Shown here in pieces: positions 1 through 12,441 of a stretch of DNA of 64,000 bases. Under the pieces are notes generated by a model. That model saw nothing but the letters and a program-made list of their open reading frames with translations, was not told where the DNA came from and made no database searches. The first letter of the stretch is position 1. The number at the start of each line of letters is the position of its first letter. The stretch covers positions 3,906,001-3,970,000 of the forward strand of contig NC_085884.1 in the NCBI RefSeq assembly GCF_035222275.1, given 5' to 3'. Position numbers and translations under genes: made by a program. This stretch comes from Podospora bellae-mahoneyi. Its lineage: Eukaryota; Ascomycota; Sordariomycetes; Sordariales; Podosporaceae.

Positions 1-2703
1 TCCGCGTTCCGCTGAGCCTCCCGTCGTAGCCTGGTCTGCTCGAATTGAGCTCTAATCAAAGCACCAGAAAAGGCTTGTCGAAGCTGACTCCGTGTGACAG
101 CGTTCTGCAATCGGTCGATCTTGCCTTCAATGTACTGTCGCTGTGTCAAGATGATGGGATGGTTGCCGATGGCGCGTGTAAAGGCTTGGGCGCCTGCTTG
201 GATTGCCTCGTCGATTAGCGCCCGTATTTGTTCGCTATCCGGTCTCGGAGGCGGTACTGAAGGCCCGGCCGATGTGCTTGGTGGTGCGCTCGCGGGCTGT
301 GTTGGTAGGGAATTGTTTGCTGTGAGCGTGCTTGACGAACCGCCGGGTTGTTGCGAGGGACCCGGTCGCACTGAAGGGTGTAAAGGGATCGCCGCAGCAG
401 CAGCGTCCAGGAAATTCGACATCGGGGGAAGCGTTGTCCGTCCCAGCTTGACCGCAACGGCAGCGGCTTCCTCTTGCTTGAGGTGCTGCTGGTCTTTCCA
501 GATGCCCTCCTTGTCTCGGCGCCAGATGATAATACTAGTATCATAACTGCCACTGACGATCCGGCCATATTTGCCCCCTCCGCCTCCAGGTGGGAGCTTT
601 GCACCGTAGGCACAGATGTCCTCCGGTCTTCTGGATCCTGCATTTCCCTGCCGACGACCAGCTTTCGGGCGGTTTGTGTCGTCAAGTAACCCTGCCTCGA
701 GCGCCTTGAAGTAAGCCTCATCCACCTTCTTTGCCGCCTCCGCATCATCTTCGGCCTGGAAGGGCAAATCTCCAAATCCAGCTTGAACCGTCCGTACCAA
801 AGCAGAGTGCGCACGAAGGCTCGCTACCTCCAGACCTGTCGCCCTGTCAAACACCTTTACTTCATGGTCACTGCTACCGCTGACAATTCGCCGGCCATCG
901 TACTGAACGCATGCGATTCCTTTGGTATGGCCAACAATGGTGCGGCTGCATGTCTGAGTCGGCCAATCCCAAACCTTGATATGGCGGTCACCGCTTGCAG
1001 ACACAATTTCCCGGTCGTGGATCTGAACAGCATTGACGGCCGCACTATGGCCTTCCAATACGCCGATCAAAGTCCAAGCCGGAGTTTGTGGGAGGTCCTC
1101 GGGAGCCATAGGGATGTTGTAACCGTAGTTGATGGTGGTGGGCACGGGGCTCACCTCCCGGTATCCAAGGTCGCCAGCGCGCAGAGGTCGGCGGTTGAAG
1201 ACCTTGATCAGCTTATCCTTGGAGCAAGTGACCAGGATCCGTTTGTCAAACTTGACGTTGAGTACAGATTCCCGGTGGGCAGTTTTGAGTGTTTGGATCA
1301 CCTTTCCGGTCGAGAACTTCCAAATGATCACGTCCGAGTCCGAACTGCCTGACACGATGATGTCCTCCTCGGGGTCAGAGTCAAACTGCAGGCAGAGAAC
1401 CGACCCGCGATGTTGCGACAAGGTGCGGAGGCAGCGCCGTGTCTCCAAATCCCACACCTTGATCGTCCGGTCTCGACTGCCGCTGACCAAATACTGTGGG
1501 TTAAACTGCAGACTGTAAATACATTCCCCATGCCCTTCTTCTGGATAATTAGGATGGGGTAGCTGGAAGTTTGTGTATTTTCCTAGGTCCCAGTTGGACT
1601 CGAGGCGTCTGCGCATTGTGTATACGTGCTTCCAATTAAGCTTATATCTGCGGTCGTGGTCATCCAGAACCCATAGCGTGGATCTCGGTAATCTTGATAG
1701 GGGCGTGGCTAGTACTGTGTCCAAGAAGTTGCCTTTGGATCGCATTGAAGAACTGGATTCCGGTGAGCGTGCCCTCCCTTTGCCCTTGTCCAGCGAGGCG
1801 CTCTTGTTCGCCGACCCCGAACCTGAGCCAACACTCTTTACTTCCAGATCATCCAATCTTCGTGAGATGCTACCACCGTCAGCACTTCCTGTCGGTCCGC
1901 CAAACAGACTGCTTTCTGACGCGTCCATCTCGGCGGGCTCCTGCTTTATTGCCCCCGCGTCCAGCATGACACTATCCATGTCGGCATTGAGGTTTGAAGA
2001 GACGGTAATGGCGCGCTTCTTATGCGCATGACCCTCAGTTTCCGAGTCAACTCGCCGTGACACTCCCTGACGAACTCCATTGATGCTCTTCTCCCAGGCA
2101 GCGATCTCTTTCGGTTTTGCAGACCAGCCCTCCATATAATACAGCTGTTCCCACAGCTTGCGATCCAAAGCGAGGCCGTACCATGTTCTACATGCGCGCG
2201 CAACGCTGATGAGTGAGACGGGGTCGAGGAAGCTGAGAATCTTGAGGCACACCTCGGGGGGCAGGTAGCGGATGAAGTCGATGTTGAGTCTGGGGTTGAG
2301 GTGTTCTACTATTTCCGAGATTACAGAGGTAGGAAGGTCATTTAAGAGCGCCATCGCAAGTTCTGTCCGGTGTCAAGGTTAGAGTTGGAGTCGGCACAAC
2401 ATCAAAACCATAGGATCATCGGGAAGCATGGCATGGGTGCAACCGGAGCATCAGCCACCTGCCGCGGCCACTAGCCTTTGTTTGATGGAACAGCTTGGAG
2501 CGCCACGTACCGGTCTTGCGAGAGATGGAGAGGTTAGATATATGTTGAAGCATCCATGCCGGGAAATCCGATGCAGCTTGAGAGGAACTCAGGGCCGAGA
2601 CCGAGTCGTCGCGCGTCTTGTGGGAGAAGGATGCAGAAGCGGAAATCGCGGTCAGGGGGTCTTCTGAGTAACCTTCGTCGGCCTGGGAAGCGAAACCAGC
2701 CAT
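1..2703 (-). CDS. fwd-1: F-box/WD40 protein, FWD-1/beta-TrCP type (SCF ubiquitin-ligase adaptor), 3' end outside window
   Basis: Predicted substrate-recognition subunit of an SCF ubiquitin ligase. In Neurospora, FWD-1 delivers phosphorylated FRQ clock protein for degradation. The exons are 2703..2511 and 2362..<1, joined across a 148-bp intron (2363..2510, donor GTACGT, acceptor CAG). Start ATG 2703 gives a 64-residue leader (MAGFASQADEG...) and then the typical MALLNDLPTS segment. An F-box (IDFIRYLPPEVCLKILSFLD, about residue 92 on) follows. At least six WD repeats lie between about 1530 and 530, with motifs such as VSGSRDRTIKVWD, VSASGDRHIKVWD and VSGSSDHEVKVFD. A charged, Gly-rich insert separates the fifth and sixth visible repeats. 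The order and sequence of the repeats match beta-TrCP/FWD-1 better than Cdc4 or Met30. About 850 residues are visible with no stop down to base 1. The family call is strong; orthology to fwd-1 itself is likely but not proven. Confidence 0.88.
2363..2510 (-). other. Intron in fwd-1
   Basis: Read on the minus strand, the donor is GTACGT after AAGACCG and the acceptor is GGACAG before AACTTGCG. Removing it joins the N-terminal exon in frame to the F-box exon. The next in-frame ATG (2354) would give a shorter protein starting at MALLND. Confidence 0.8.
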
Positions 2704-5700
2704 GATTTGCAACACTACGGAGTAAGCGCGCTGCCAGGAGTCGGCGGGCGGAAAAGTTGGGGTCTGTCGCTCCTAGAATGCGAGAGCCTGGTGCTACGGA
2801 CACGACCTCGGGTTGGCAGGTAAAGCGAAGACACAAGGACGACTCTGTTTTGTGATGCGCCCGAGAGCGAGATTCGCAAGTGTGAGTTGTTGTGGTTGTG
2901 TGCCTGGACAATGGCGGTTGCGTTCAGGCTCCAAAGACCACTGACAGGGCAGTGCGGAGCTGGAAGCTGGAATGGCGACTGAACGTGCCTTTACTCCAGA
3001 GCTGGGTCCGTTGGCGATTCGCTGCGCTGGTCAGCGAATCCTCCGCAATGATTGATTTCTAGCTGCTGGGCAGGCTGAGAGAAGCCAAGCGCTGTGCATG
3101 CTTCCACAAGTCTCCTTTGCCGTGTGTCACTCGAAGATACCTGTTTCCTTCTTCTTCAGCAGTGGCTGGGCCTTCTATGTCTGGGGCATCGACATCATCA
3201 AGTCTTGCGTCGCTGACAAACACGGCATTGGGGGTTGGTCCCACTTTTCATACTTTGTGGTCCGAGCGGTCTACTGCGGTCTTAAGCGGTTAGCCCCGCT
3301 TACACTTCAAATTGAAGTTATGGAACAACAGCACAGAGCCATCACCAAAAGTCGGTTTTGAGTGGGTAGTGTCTACTTGCTGTAAAACCTTTCCTTACAC
3401 TCGGCGGCTTTTGATGAGATTATGCATCTATTTTCCCGCTTTATTCTAGTCGCTGAGTTGGATTCCATTAGATGCCACCGTCGACGAGGCTGAACTCTAA
3501 GCTGGTATGTGGGCATTTATAGTTACTATGGTGTATGTGTTGATGATTGTTATAATAATGAAGGCTTATATGATTGAGTGGCTGAGGCCGTTCAAAATGT
3601 ACAACCATACAGGTATGACATTGAAAGCCCCAGGTCCTTTTTTTTTTCAAACAACACCAGGTAAAGCCTAGTGACTTCGATTTTAGGCCAACTCGACGCT
3701 TTAAAGGAGAGACGAGCACAGACTCGTCATAGGTGATCATGGAAAAGATCTTGTTCTCTTCCAAAATTCCGCAACCACACTATCGGGTCTCAAAATGGAA
3801 TTTCGGGGTGCATCAGGGCCCGAGAAGACTCAGAGAATGTCATTGTTGATTGTTCTTGCAGTGGCCTGATGAAATGACAAAGATCTTTGACGGCGGGATT
3901 TCCGAGTTTGTTGCAGGCTCTTTGACAGCAACGTGGTGACGGGACTATTGCTGTTGACGTTGCCGTGCTTTAGAAGGGTTGGGGTTGTCAAGAGTTGGCT
4001 TAAGCTTTTAGGGAGTGGTCCACTCGGAAGTCAAATATGGATTAGCGCCGAAGATTGGGGAAACGACTGAAACATTTTGGACCCACCCCAAATCATGCCT
4101 GATGCCTGATGGAGGGGCACGACCCCTCCGCCTCATGCATCGCCGGTTGGAAACGGCAAAGACGACAACGAGGGAGATATTCTAGAAGAGCAACCAACTC
4201 AGAAATGGAAGCCATAAGGAAAACGCTGCCGTCTTCCGAGGGCTTTAAAATGTTGGAAATTGGTTGGGCAAGGCACAAGCCCCAGTATGGAGCACCTACC
4301 AAGATGGGAGGTGGAGCAGGTTGGACCCCTTCTGATTTGAATGTACATGAACACAATAACTCATCTGCATTCACTTACTCGCGGCCCTATTCTTTATAGT
4401 AAGCATTGATCTCTAAGAGTCATCCATATCCTGATTCTCCAAGAGTTGTTATCTTCTCTCTAGAACAGCAAAAGATCGGGTAGACAAGTTACTTGGACGA
4501 TGGAGGCTCGAAACACGCTTCGGCAAAGCTCGAGGGATGTGTTATTCCCAAACACACTCGACACAGGACACTTGATTCCAAAAACAGTCATGCGAACGGC
4601 ACGACATGGAATTGTCAGGTAAACCGCACTTTGTACTGGACCTGTTGGCCGATCGACCAGGCACACACAGAGGGAGACGGGGGAGAATGTCACTCTCCTG
4701 CAGAGAGCACGTTAGCGTTACCGCGAGGGACATTGACGACTAATAAGGCTGAGAAGGGGACATCAACATTCATGTTTCGATCTATAGCCAAGGGTGGCCC
4801 ATCACAGCAGCAGCGACAGTCACAGACAATCAAAAATGCATTACATTCGTTCCCAGCAGTAATGGAGGCCAAAATGATGTTTCCTAAGCGGAATCTCGTC
4901 AGCGGGCAGGCTAGCGGTCAAGTACCTAAAGTTAGGGACACTGGCCGCCAGCCGTTGATCACACCCGGCCGTTGTCCCCGCCCCGCCCGCACATTTCTTG
5001 GCCCCCATTTTCTCCCACGGGCACCACTCAGCACTCACCACCACCACAGACCACAGCGAACTGGAACCCACACGCTGAAAGAGACAACGCCCCAACCCCG
5101 GGCTGGCTCATCCTTTTCGCACGCCAACCAACCATCTCCGAGAGCGGTCCTTGCCACGACCTTTCGTTTCAAACCACATCTCAACACCGCACCCGCTATC
5201 CGCTACGTGCGCGAGATCGAGTAGCACTCTCGTCAACGTTATCCTCGCACTTTTTGCGACATCGCGAGCCGGCGCAACACCTCGCACGCACCCGACCGCA
5301 CACCGACACACCACCACCACTCAGCCACACGCTGTCCGCGAGCAAGGGAGCCGACGAGCCAAGGCCACCCCAGCCACGGGAGAGAGCAGCACCACGCAGG
5401 AACTGGGATCGGCCACGCCCGACGAGACGACTGGAACATAAGACACAGTGTTGCAACGCTCTTGACTACGACGACGACGACGAAGACGACATTGATAGAC
5501 TGCGACGTCGAGGCTCGCAGCATCACGGATTGGGCACTTTGCACTAGCAACCGGTAGAGAGACGCCGCGGTCAGCACCTGCCATTCCGGCGACAGGCGAT
5601 ACAAGTGGCGGCGAGGAAGCAAGCGCTGCGGGACAAGGCAAACAAGGCGGGAGCCGACAACCTAGCCTCGACAATACCCGGTGCGACTCGAGATCCTCGA

Positions 5701-5934
5701 AAAAAGTAGACTTCAGCTCTGGCTAGGTTGCAACATTCCGCGAGCCGACCGACCTGACATTCATCCGCCCTACACAGCGAGCACCTAGCTGCGTCGCCGT
5801 TGTATCCCGAATTCAATCCCTTCCCCCGACCGACCGACCGATCGAGATCTGTAGAGACCCAACGTCGACGCCCGACTCCGGTTACTGCCTCTACAGGCAA
5901 ATCCACACGGCGGTCTGCGGATGGAGAGCTGGTT
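2704..5934. other. Divergent intergenic region between fwd-1 and cdc-24
   Basis: This 3.2-kb region separates two divergently transcribed genes and probably holds both promoters and long leaders. The stretch just before cdc-24 (about 4950 to 5850) is rich in CCACC, CGACGA and CCGACCGACCGA tracts, typical of a long fungal 5' UTR. ORFs here, such as one at 4493..5224, are of low complexity and resemble no family. No RNA gene was seen. Confidence 0.6.
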
Positions 5935-8900
5935 ATGGCCCATGCTCCCCTACTCCGCATGAACACCGGCCCTGCCGCAACAATGGATGTTGTCGATAGA
6001 TTAACCAGCATGACTGTACCTGGCGCGCCACCACGCGTGAGCCAGCTTTCTGGCTCGTCCACTTTTCCAGTTACCAATTCCTCGACGTCTCTCAACTCTC
6101 TGAACAACGCCACAACCTTCGCCGCATCATCCACTGGTAATGTCGTGGCCACCAATAACATCATCAACCAAAAGGCCGATGCGTCGCGCTCTCTATACCA
6201 GATATGCGTTTCTTTAAAGCAGCGGCTGGCCAAGGTTCCCGGCTTTGAGGGGTATCTAGAGCAGCTCAATGAAATGGCCGCCGAATCCATGGAGGGACCA
6301 GTGGAATCGCTCTGGGAGTTGCTGCGATCAGGGTTTCCACTGCTAGCTATCTACAATGCTCTCCAACCCGAAGTGCCACTCCAGGTCGATGAACCCCCTG
6401 GAGCCAACAAGTCCAAGCTGGCAAAGATTGCGATCCTGAGATTTGTCGAGGCTTGCAAATCCAAGCTCAATGTGCCCGCAGCTGATTCTTTCATCATTAC
6501 GGATTTGACAGGACAGGACACGACGGGTTTCGTCAAGGTGTGTTTATTCCTTCCCACCGATCTAGCTGGGTGTTTTGCTAACAATGATTCAGGTTACCTC
6601 TGTAATCAATTATGTTCTTGATCTTCTGGAGGCCAAGGGTCTTATGCTCGAAGTTCAGCCCTATCCCGAAGACGATATGATGCAACCAGGCTCTCAAATG
6701 AGCCACCGAGACTACGTTGTGCGCGAGATGGTAGACACGGAACGGAAGTACGTCCAGGATCTCGAGAACCTACAGGATTTGAAGAAGACACTAGAAGAGA
6801 GGGGCATTATTCCAGGAGATGTTGTGCACAACATTTTCCTTAACATCAATGCCATCTTGGACTGCCAACGCAAATTCTTAATCAGGGTAGAAACGACAAA
6901 CTCAATGCCGGCTGCCAGGCAAGAATGGGGAAGCCCATTTGTAGCCTACGAGGAGGTATTCAACAACTGCTACCAGCCCTTCATTGCAAACCAGAAAAAG
7001 GCTGGCAAACTAGCAAGCCAGGTGTTTGACAAGATCCAGACGGCAGCACACGCTGTAGCCTGCGACTTGAACACGCTTGACGGGTTCTTGCTGAAGCCGA
7101 TGCAAAGACTGGTCAAATATCCACTTCTTCTGAACGTAAGTGTATTTTCCCATGTTACTGGTGTGCCGTGTACTGACTTGGAGATAGGAACTGCTCAAGA
7201 AGTGTGACGATGAAACGGTCAGAGCAGACCTTTCGGCAGGTATTGAAGCAGCCAGCCGCGTGCTACAAAAGGCCAACGAAGCAGTCGATCGCGCAGAGCT
7301 CGACGAAGCACTGGAAGAATTGATGGGCAGAGTGGACGACTGGAAAAATCACCAAGTCAGCCAGTTTGGGAAACTCATATTGCACGGTGTTTACACCGTT
7401 ATCCCGGGCAAGAGTGATCAAGAGAAGGACGTAAGTGCAAATTACCTTTTCATCAGGGGGGTCTTTGACAACAAGATATATGATGCTGATGGGTTACCCA
7501 CGCAGTATGAGATCTATCTCTTTGAGAACATCTTGCTTTGCTGCAAAGAGTTGCTCCCAGGCAAGAATAAGGATAAGAAGGACAAGACCAAGTCGACTGG
7601 ACCGAAGGTTCGCAACAAAAACAATAAGCTCCAGCTTAAGGGTCGGATTTTTATGACGAATGTGACCGATGTGGTAGCACTGTCGAAGACTGGTTCATAC
7701 ACTGTCCAAATTTGGTGGAAGGGTGATCCCGGCGTGGAGAACTTTATCATCAAGTTCCAGAATGAGGAAATGATGAAGAAGTGGGCGACCGGACTGGAAC
7801 AGCAACGGAAGGAGAAGACAGGCCAGGTGCAACAAAGCCCGGAGAGACCGGCAACGAACTTCACGTGGATGGCTTCCCAGAGTAGTGGACTGGAAAACCC
7901 ATACGCCGAGAAGGACGATGATGATGATGACGATTCGTCCACTTTGATCGCACCGTCGGGGACTGCCACGCCGGCTGCGTACAACCCGCCCATGGCGTTA
8001 CCTGGAACAATGCCGCGCAATGCTTCGAGCACCAGCTTGCGGACACGCTCAGCCACCAACGACAGCTCGCAATCCCTGGCAGGCATCGCTCGAGCACCGC
8101 CGTCGAGCTTCCCCCTTCTTCAGCCTCCCACCCCATTGAACATCCAGACCAACCAGGCCTCGCCACTTCGTGGTGCTGAGTCCTACTTTTCGCCAGTAGT
8201 CGAGTCTCCAGCGTCCAGCAGGACGAGTACCACGAGTGGTATCTTTTCCCAGACAGGTTATCCATTTCCGAAAACGGGCACACCACAACCTGGATGGGCA
8301 CCCGAGGATAGCAATCGCTATACAGCCCCTGCCGCACCCCGAGCTCCATCAAGAGATGGGTCTACTCCAAACAATGCGTATGGCATGGTTACCGCAAATG
8401 GACGGAACCCCCGAGGTCCATCCATGCCAGTAATGCCTCGCGAACGTGACTCGGCGCACGCGGCCCAGTTGCAGCAGCAGCGCAGCCGTAGCTATAGTAC
8501 GCCTGACATCAATGGGCAAGCCGCCCGAACTGGCCAGTCCGTTCCAGCAGTCCCAGGAATCCCTGCTCATTTGAACCAGGGACATCCACCTCACCCGATC
8601 CATGTACGGCATGACTCCAATATCCCAAGGAGCAACACGGGCAGCCCCGCAAACGATCTGCCATTGCGCACAAACACCAGCTCCCCAGGTGCGCAACGTC
8701 AACGACAGTATGGCGGCATGGCGCAGTTCCCAACACAACCTGTTTATCCCCGTCAAGGTACACCCGGCAGTGGTGCCAACATCCCACCACCGGCCGGCCC
8801 TCCGCCTCCTGGACTGGCACCGTTGGCTCCCGTTGACCCTTCGAGGCCCGTTGCCCCTGGTCTGGTAACGGCGCCGATCACCTCCAGCCAATCCATGGTT

Positions 8901-9224
8901 CCTCCCACGCCAGACACTGCCTTTTCCAGTCAACTCCGGGTAAGGGTCAACTACGATACCGGCAACTACTTTACTCTTATCGTTCACTTTGACAAGCTCA
9001 ACTACGTGAACCTGATTGACCGCATTGATCACCGGCTCAGCAAGTTCACCAACAGCAGCATCTCTAAGGGAGAGCTGAGGTTGCGATATCGGGATGAAGA
9101 TGGCGACTTTGTGACCATTGAAAGCGATGAGGACATCCAAATCGCCATTTCCGAGTGGCAAGAGGGCATGCGCGGTTCTCAAGGCATGGATGAGATTGAA
9201 CTTTTCTGTGTCGGTGAGATGTAA
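5935..9224 (+). CDS. cdc-24: Cdc24-type Rho/Cdc42 guanine-nucleotide exchange factor
   Basis: Activates Cdc42 and Rac GTPases to set cell polarity at growing tips. The exons are 5935..6537, 6593..7135, 7188..7430 and 7506..9224, coding 1035 residues. Domains in order are a CDC24-type calponin-like region (from SLYQICVSLKQRL, about 85 to 230), a DH domain (about 240 to 415, RDYVVREMVDTERKYVQDLE and LLKPMQRLVKYPLLLN), a PH domain (about 430 to 565), a long Pro/Ser-rich linker and a C-terminal PB1 domain (about 939 to 1035). The PB1 has an acidic OPCA-like stretch (YRDEDGDFVTIESDED), so it should bind a basic PB1 such as that of the Bem1 scaffold. This order is diagnostic of fungal Cdc24. ATG 5935 is the first in-frame ATG of the first exon. 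Introns of 55, 52 and 75 bp have good branch sites. The third has a length divisible by three and no stop, so its retention would add 25 residues. Confidence 0.92.
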
Positions 9225-11445
9225 ACCACCATTCAAACTATTCTCTTCTCCTTTGCCTGACACGCAGAAGAATGGAGGAATTCGCTCTTGACCACTATCT
9301 CACCCAGCTTATCACACTATACATCTCGCCCTGGGACGACACCCATACACAGCGCCTTCTTAGGGCTCTTTCCTTTGTCCCGTTTCCAAAGCACACACAT
9401 CGCATTATCTCATACCCTCCTTTCTATCATCAGCCTTTTTTTGTTTTCTTCGTTTTATTCCAATCTTTGCGCGGGATTTTCATCATCAAACTCATAGAGG
9501 AGCCATCGGTTGAATGTTTTTTTATGTCTGGTTGCTTTTTTGAATGGGGTTGGAGACGGAGAAGAGGAGAGGGGCGTGGTTACGCCAAGAGGGGGAGGAG
9601 GATGAACACTTCAGCGCGGACAATATACCACATCACCAGCAACGCCAGCACAACACATCACAACACCACGACACTGCTGCTTGACGGCCGACAGGATCAT
9701 CATTCCACCGCAGCACCACAGCCAAAACCATGGCATAGCTTACCTTGACAACACCAACGAAGATGGACACCATAACACCACATTATAGACACAAACCACA
9801 TCCCATACTGTGTCAGTCTTTTTCAGGAGGAGACCTTTGCTGAGGTGGAGCGTGTTCGAGGCTTTTTGGGAGGGGGGCTTGGTTTAGCTGAGGGGGTTTC
9901 TCCTTGTTTTTATTTCCTTGGAGATCCAAAAACAGACGTTCATTTTTTTTCTTTTCGTTTTCTTTATCTTTATTTGTGGGGTTAGGGAGGTATGGTTGAC
10001 GCGGTGGCTATGGTTATTTGTTGTGGTAGTTGAGAAGTTATAAGTGATGATGAGGTAATATTAAGGGGGAGGGACAGTGGAGGGTGTTGGGAGGGGTGTT
10101 GATGATGATGATGTTGTTGTGATTGTTGAATGTCGCTAGACTCTTTTCTTTTGGTGTTTTTTTTTAATCTTGCGTTCGTACTTTGTTCGTACCATGAATA
10201 CCCAGTTATTTTTTGTTTTTTTTTTGCAGCGTTGGTTTTGCTGTGGTGTGTTGTTGGTGGCTGAAGACGCTTCTTATGTGATCATGGATGATGTGAGGAT
10301 GATGATGTATGAGTGGATGGGTGACACTCCTTTGCGGAAGCGTGTTTGGTTGGGGGGTATTGACACTCATTTTACCTTGATTCTGGGGGGGAAATATATC
10401 TGTGGTGGTTTGTAGTGTTGTTCTTCTGGAGGTGGGTACCTATTGGAATTTTGGAAGACGTTGGTTTGATCGAGGGGGTACCTACCTAGATATACAATTT
10501 TGTCAGTCTTGATATATACAGATGATAAAGGTTTTGATTTGGGTTGTGCTATCTAGGTGTTACATATGCTTGTGATTTATCAGCGTGAAGTCTGTACCGG
10601 GTTTTACTTGGAATGGCAAGTTGGTATTCCCTGTGAGTTGGGGGTTATGAGTCTTTGATGGGGAATGTTTTAGGATGAGAGTAAGGTAAATCAAGGTTTT
10701 TGTGGAAGCGGAATTGGTTCGGTAGGATACGTGTGTTTTTCATTTCTTACAACACAGACTTTGGTCGGTAAGTACTTGCCTCCTTTTTCCAGGGTTCGAC
10801 ATTCATTTACTCTGATGGCTGTGTTATTCAGGTTGTTCCACTTGTCATTTTGAAGACGACGCAGATAGCCATGGCATAGCTCTTTGGCTTTGGGACTTGA
10901 GATTTCTCCGGCAGCCCTCAGAATGTTATTCTCACTTTTCTGGTGGAGAGTGAACTTTGGATAGATGCTACTAGAGCTGTCGGATGGTCAAGTGCTGGAC
11001 CAAGGCTAACTGGCCGTCTCAACAAGTCTGTCCGTGGTGGTATTGGGTATTTACGTATATTTTTCATATTGTACATTTTATATACAAACCCATCATCTTC
11101 ATGACGGCGGGTATTTGTCAAAGCCTGTTACAGCCAAAAAAAGCACTAACGCCCCTCCCCGATGCAATTTGCTCGGCCCGTTTTGTTTATACCAACGTTC
11201 CCCTGCTCCGCTGCCCAGCTCCGCAAGTCCTGGCTTCCGTCATGCGCTTCCTCCACGTCGAGATGGCCGTCCATTTCCCGGCGCAACACAGGCTTTCCCT
11301 TACACCAGAAACCCCTCGTACGGCTGTCAACACCCAGGGCTTCGCTGTTGTCCCACGGCGTGTTGTTCAAGGAGGTGGCAATCAATCCCGTCTAGTTCAT
11401 CCTCATCTCCTTCTCCCTGTTCCTTCCTTTTTCATAACAACCCGT
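9225..11445. other. Convergent intergenic region between cdc-24 and mrp10
   Basis: This 2.2-kb region lies between the 3' ends of two converging genes and probably includes both 3' UTRs. It is T- and G-rich (runs of T at 9425 to 9540, 9940 to 9960, 10155 to 10225) with GATGATG repeats. ORFs here do not look protein-coding. Confidence 0.5.
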
Positions 11446-11773
11446 TTATTTGTTCTTGGACGCTTGCTTGATAAGCTTCGAGGACAGTCTCTGGAGATGG
11501 TAGTTGATGGTGTTGCTTGGCTTCGGAGGGGGCTTGGGAGCGTCCATGCAGGCGCGGAGGGCGTCTTCGACTGTATTGCATGCTCTGCCAGTGTGGCCAG
11601 CGGAAGCCCAGCACGCTGTTTCTGAGTTAGCTCCTGTGGACCTTGTCGGAAAACAGAGCAGACCTACCGAGGACAGAGGACATGATGGTGAGGCAGGGGT
11701 TTTGCTCGCGCTTGTTTGGGTTGCGGACCCGAAGCCTCGGGAGGGGGGGAAGACGAATTGGGTTTTTGGACAT
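11446..11773 (-). CDS. mrp10: Mitochondrial small-subunit ribosomal protein Mrp10 (mS37), twin CX9C protein
   Basis: A small structural protein of the mitochondrial ribosome, 91 residues, built from exons 11773..11668 and 11615..11446 around a 52-bp intron (11616..11667, donor GTAGGT, acceptor CAG). The start context is AACCATG. The N-terminus reads KNPIRLPPLPRLRVRNPNK, matching the basic Mrp10 leader. Four cysteines at residues 27, 37, 48 and 58 form two exact CX9C motifs, the CHCH fold that is oxidised by the Mia40 pathway during import. The tail NTINYHLQRL matches the conserved C-terminus of yeast Mrp10. The intron falls inside the first CX9C motif. Longer ORFs on the opposite strand overlap this gene and are shadows. 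The call is strong because length, motif spacing and both ends agree. Confidence 0.9.
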
Positions 11774-12441
11774 GGTTATGATTGCTGTCGCTCGGGATTA
11801 GAGGGGTGGGACGAAGTGGCGTGTTATGGCAACAGCAATTGCATCGCAAGGTCAGGTGGGCTGTCGTCGGCTTCAAGGTTCCTCGAAATGTTGCGCCGAT
11901 TAGGACCCACCATTATTGAACGGTACAGAGAGATTAGGAGCTCACGTGCTGATAAGACTGAAATGTGCCAGGATGGAAGGCGGTGTGGAGCGTGGGGTGT
12001 TGAGCACTCGGAGCGCTAGGACCATCCGGGAAGTCTTCCAAGAGAGCGGTGCTCGATGATTGGCTGGAAATTCAAGATGTAAACAAATGCCCGTTTCCTT
12101 CAAAGTTCAAACCCATGTCCACTTTGAAATTCATTGGGAACCGGGGGATCAACCGACACGCGCTGGCGAGCTTCGCGGTTTCTTTTCTGCAGCTTTCACC
12201 ACAACGCGTCATTGGTGCTCGAGCAACACTTATTTACGACATGAAGCAGCAGTAGCAGGCATTGAACCATTACTTTTCGTCCTGTTTTTACTTTGCATTT
12301 GCGTGCCAAAAGAATATCCTTCAGTTTTTCACGAGATCCACCACAGCGACTTTGGGTTCAAGATGCTCGGTTTCGCAGGTGGTTTGGAACGGGCCGCCGC
12401 CGCGGCGCAAACTGATGATATCTTGCATTTTACAGAGCAGT
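11774..12441. other. Divergent spacer between mrp10 and the large nuclear-protein gene
   Basis: About 0.67 kb that must carry the promoter of mrp10 (leftward) and of the gene at 12442 (rightward). No clear TATA box or other motif was identified. Confidence 0.4.

Noticed and set aside
4493-5224. 243-codon ORF upstream of cdc-24
   Set aside because: Low-complexity Pro/His/Thr-rich translation that lies in the probable leader and promoter region; no homologous pattern.
7010-9263. Minus-strand ORFs up to 304 codons opposite cdc-24
   Set aside because: Shadows of the GEF and PB1 coding sequence; no domain on that strand.
10984-11625. 213-codon plus-strand ORF
   Set aside because: It lies antisense to mrp10, whose two exons, twin CX9C motif and splice sites are clearly the real coding content.
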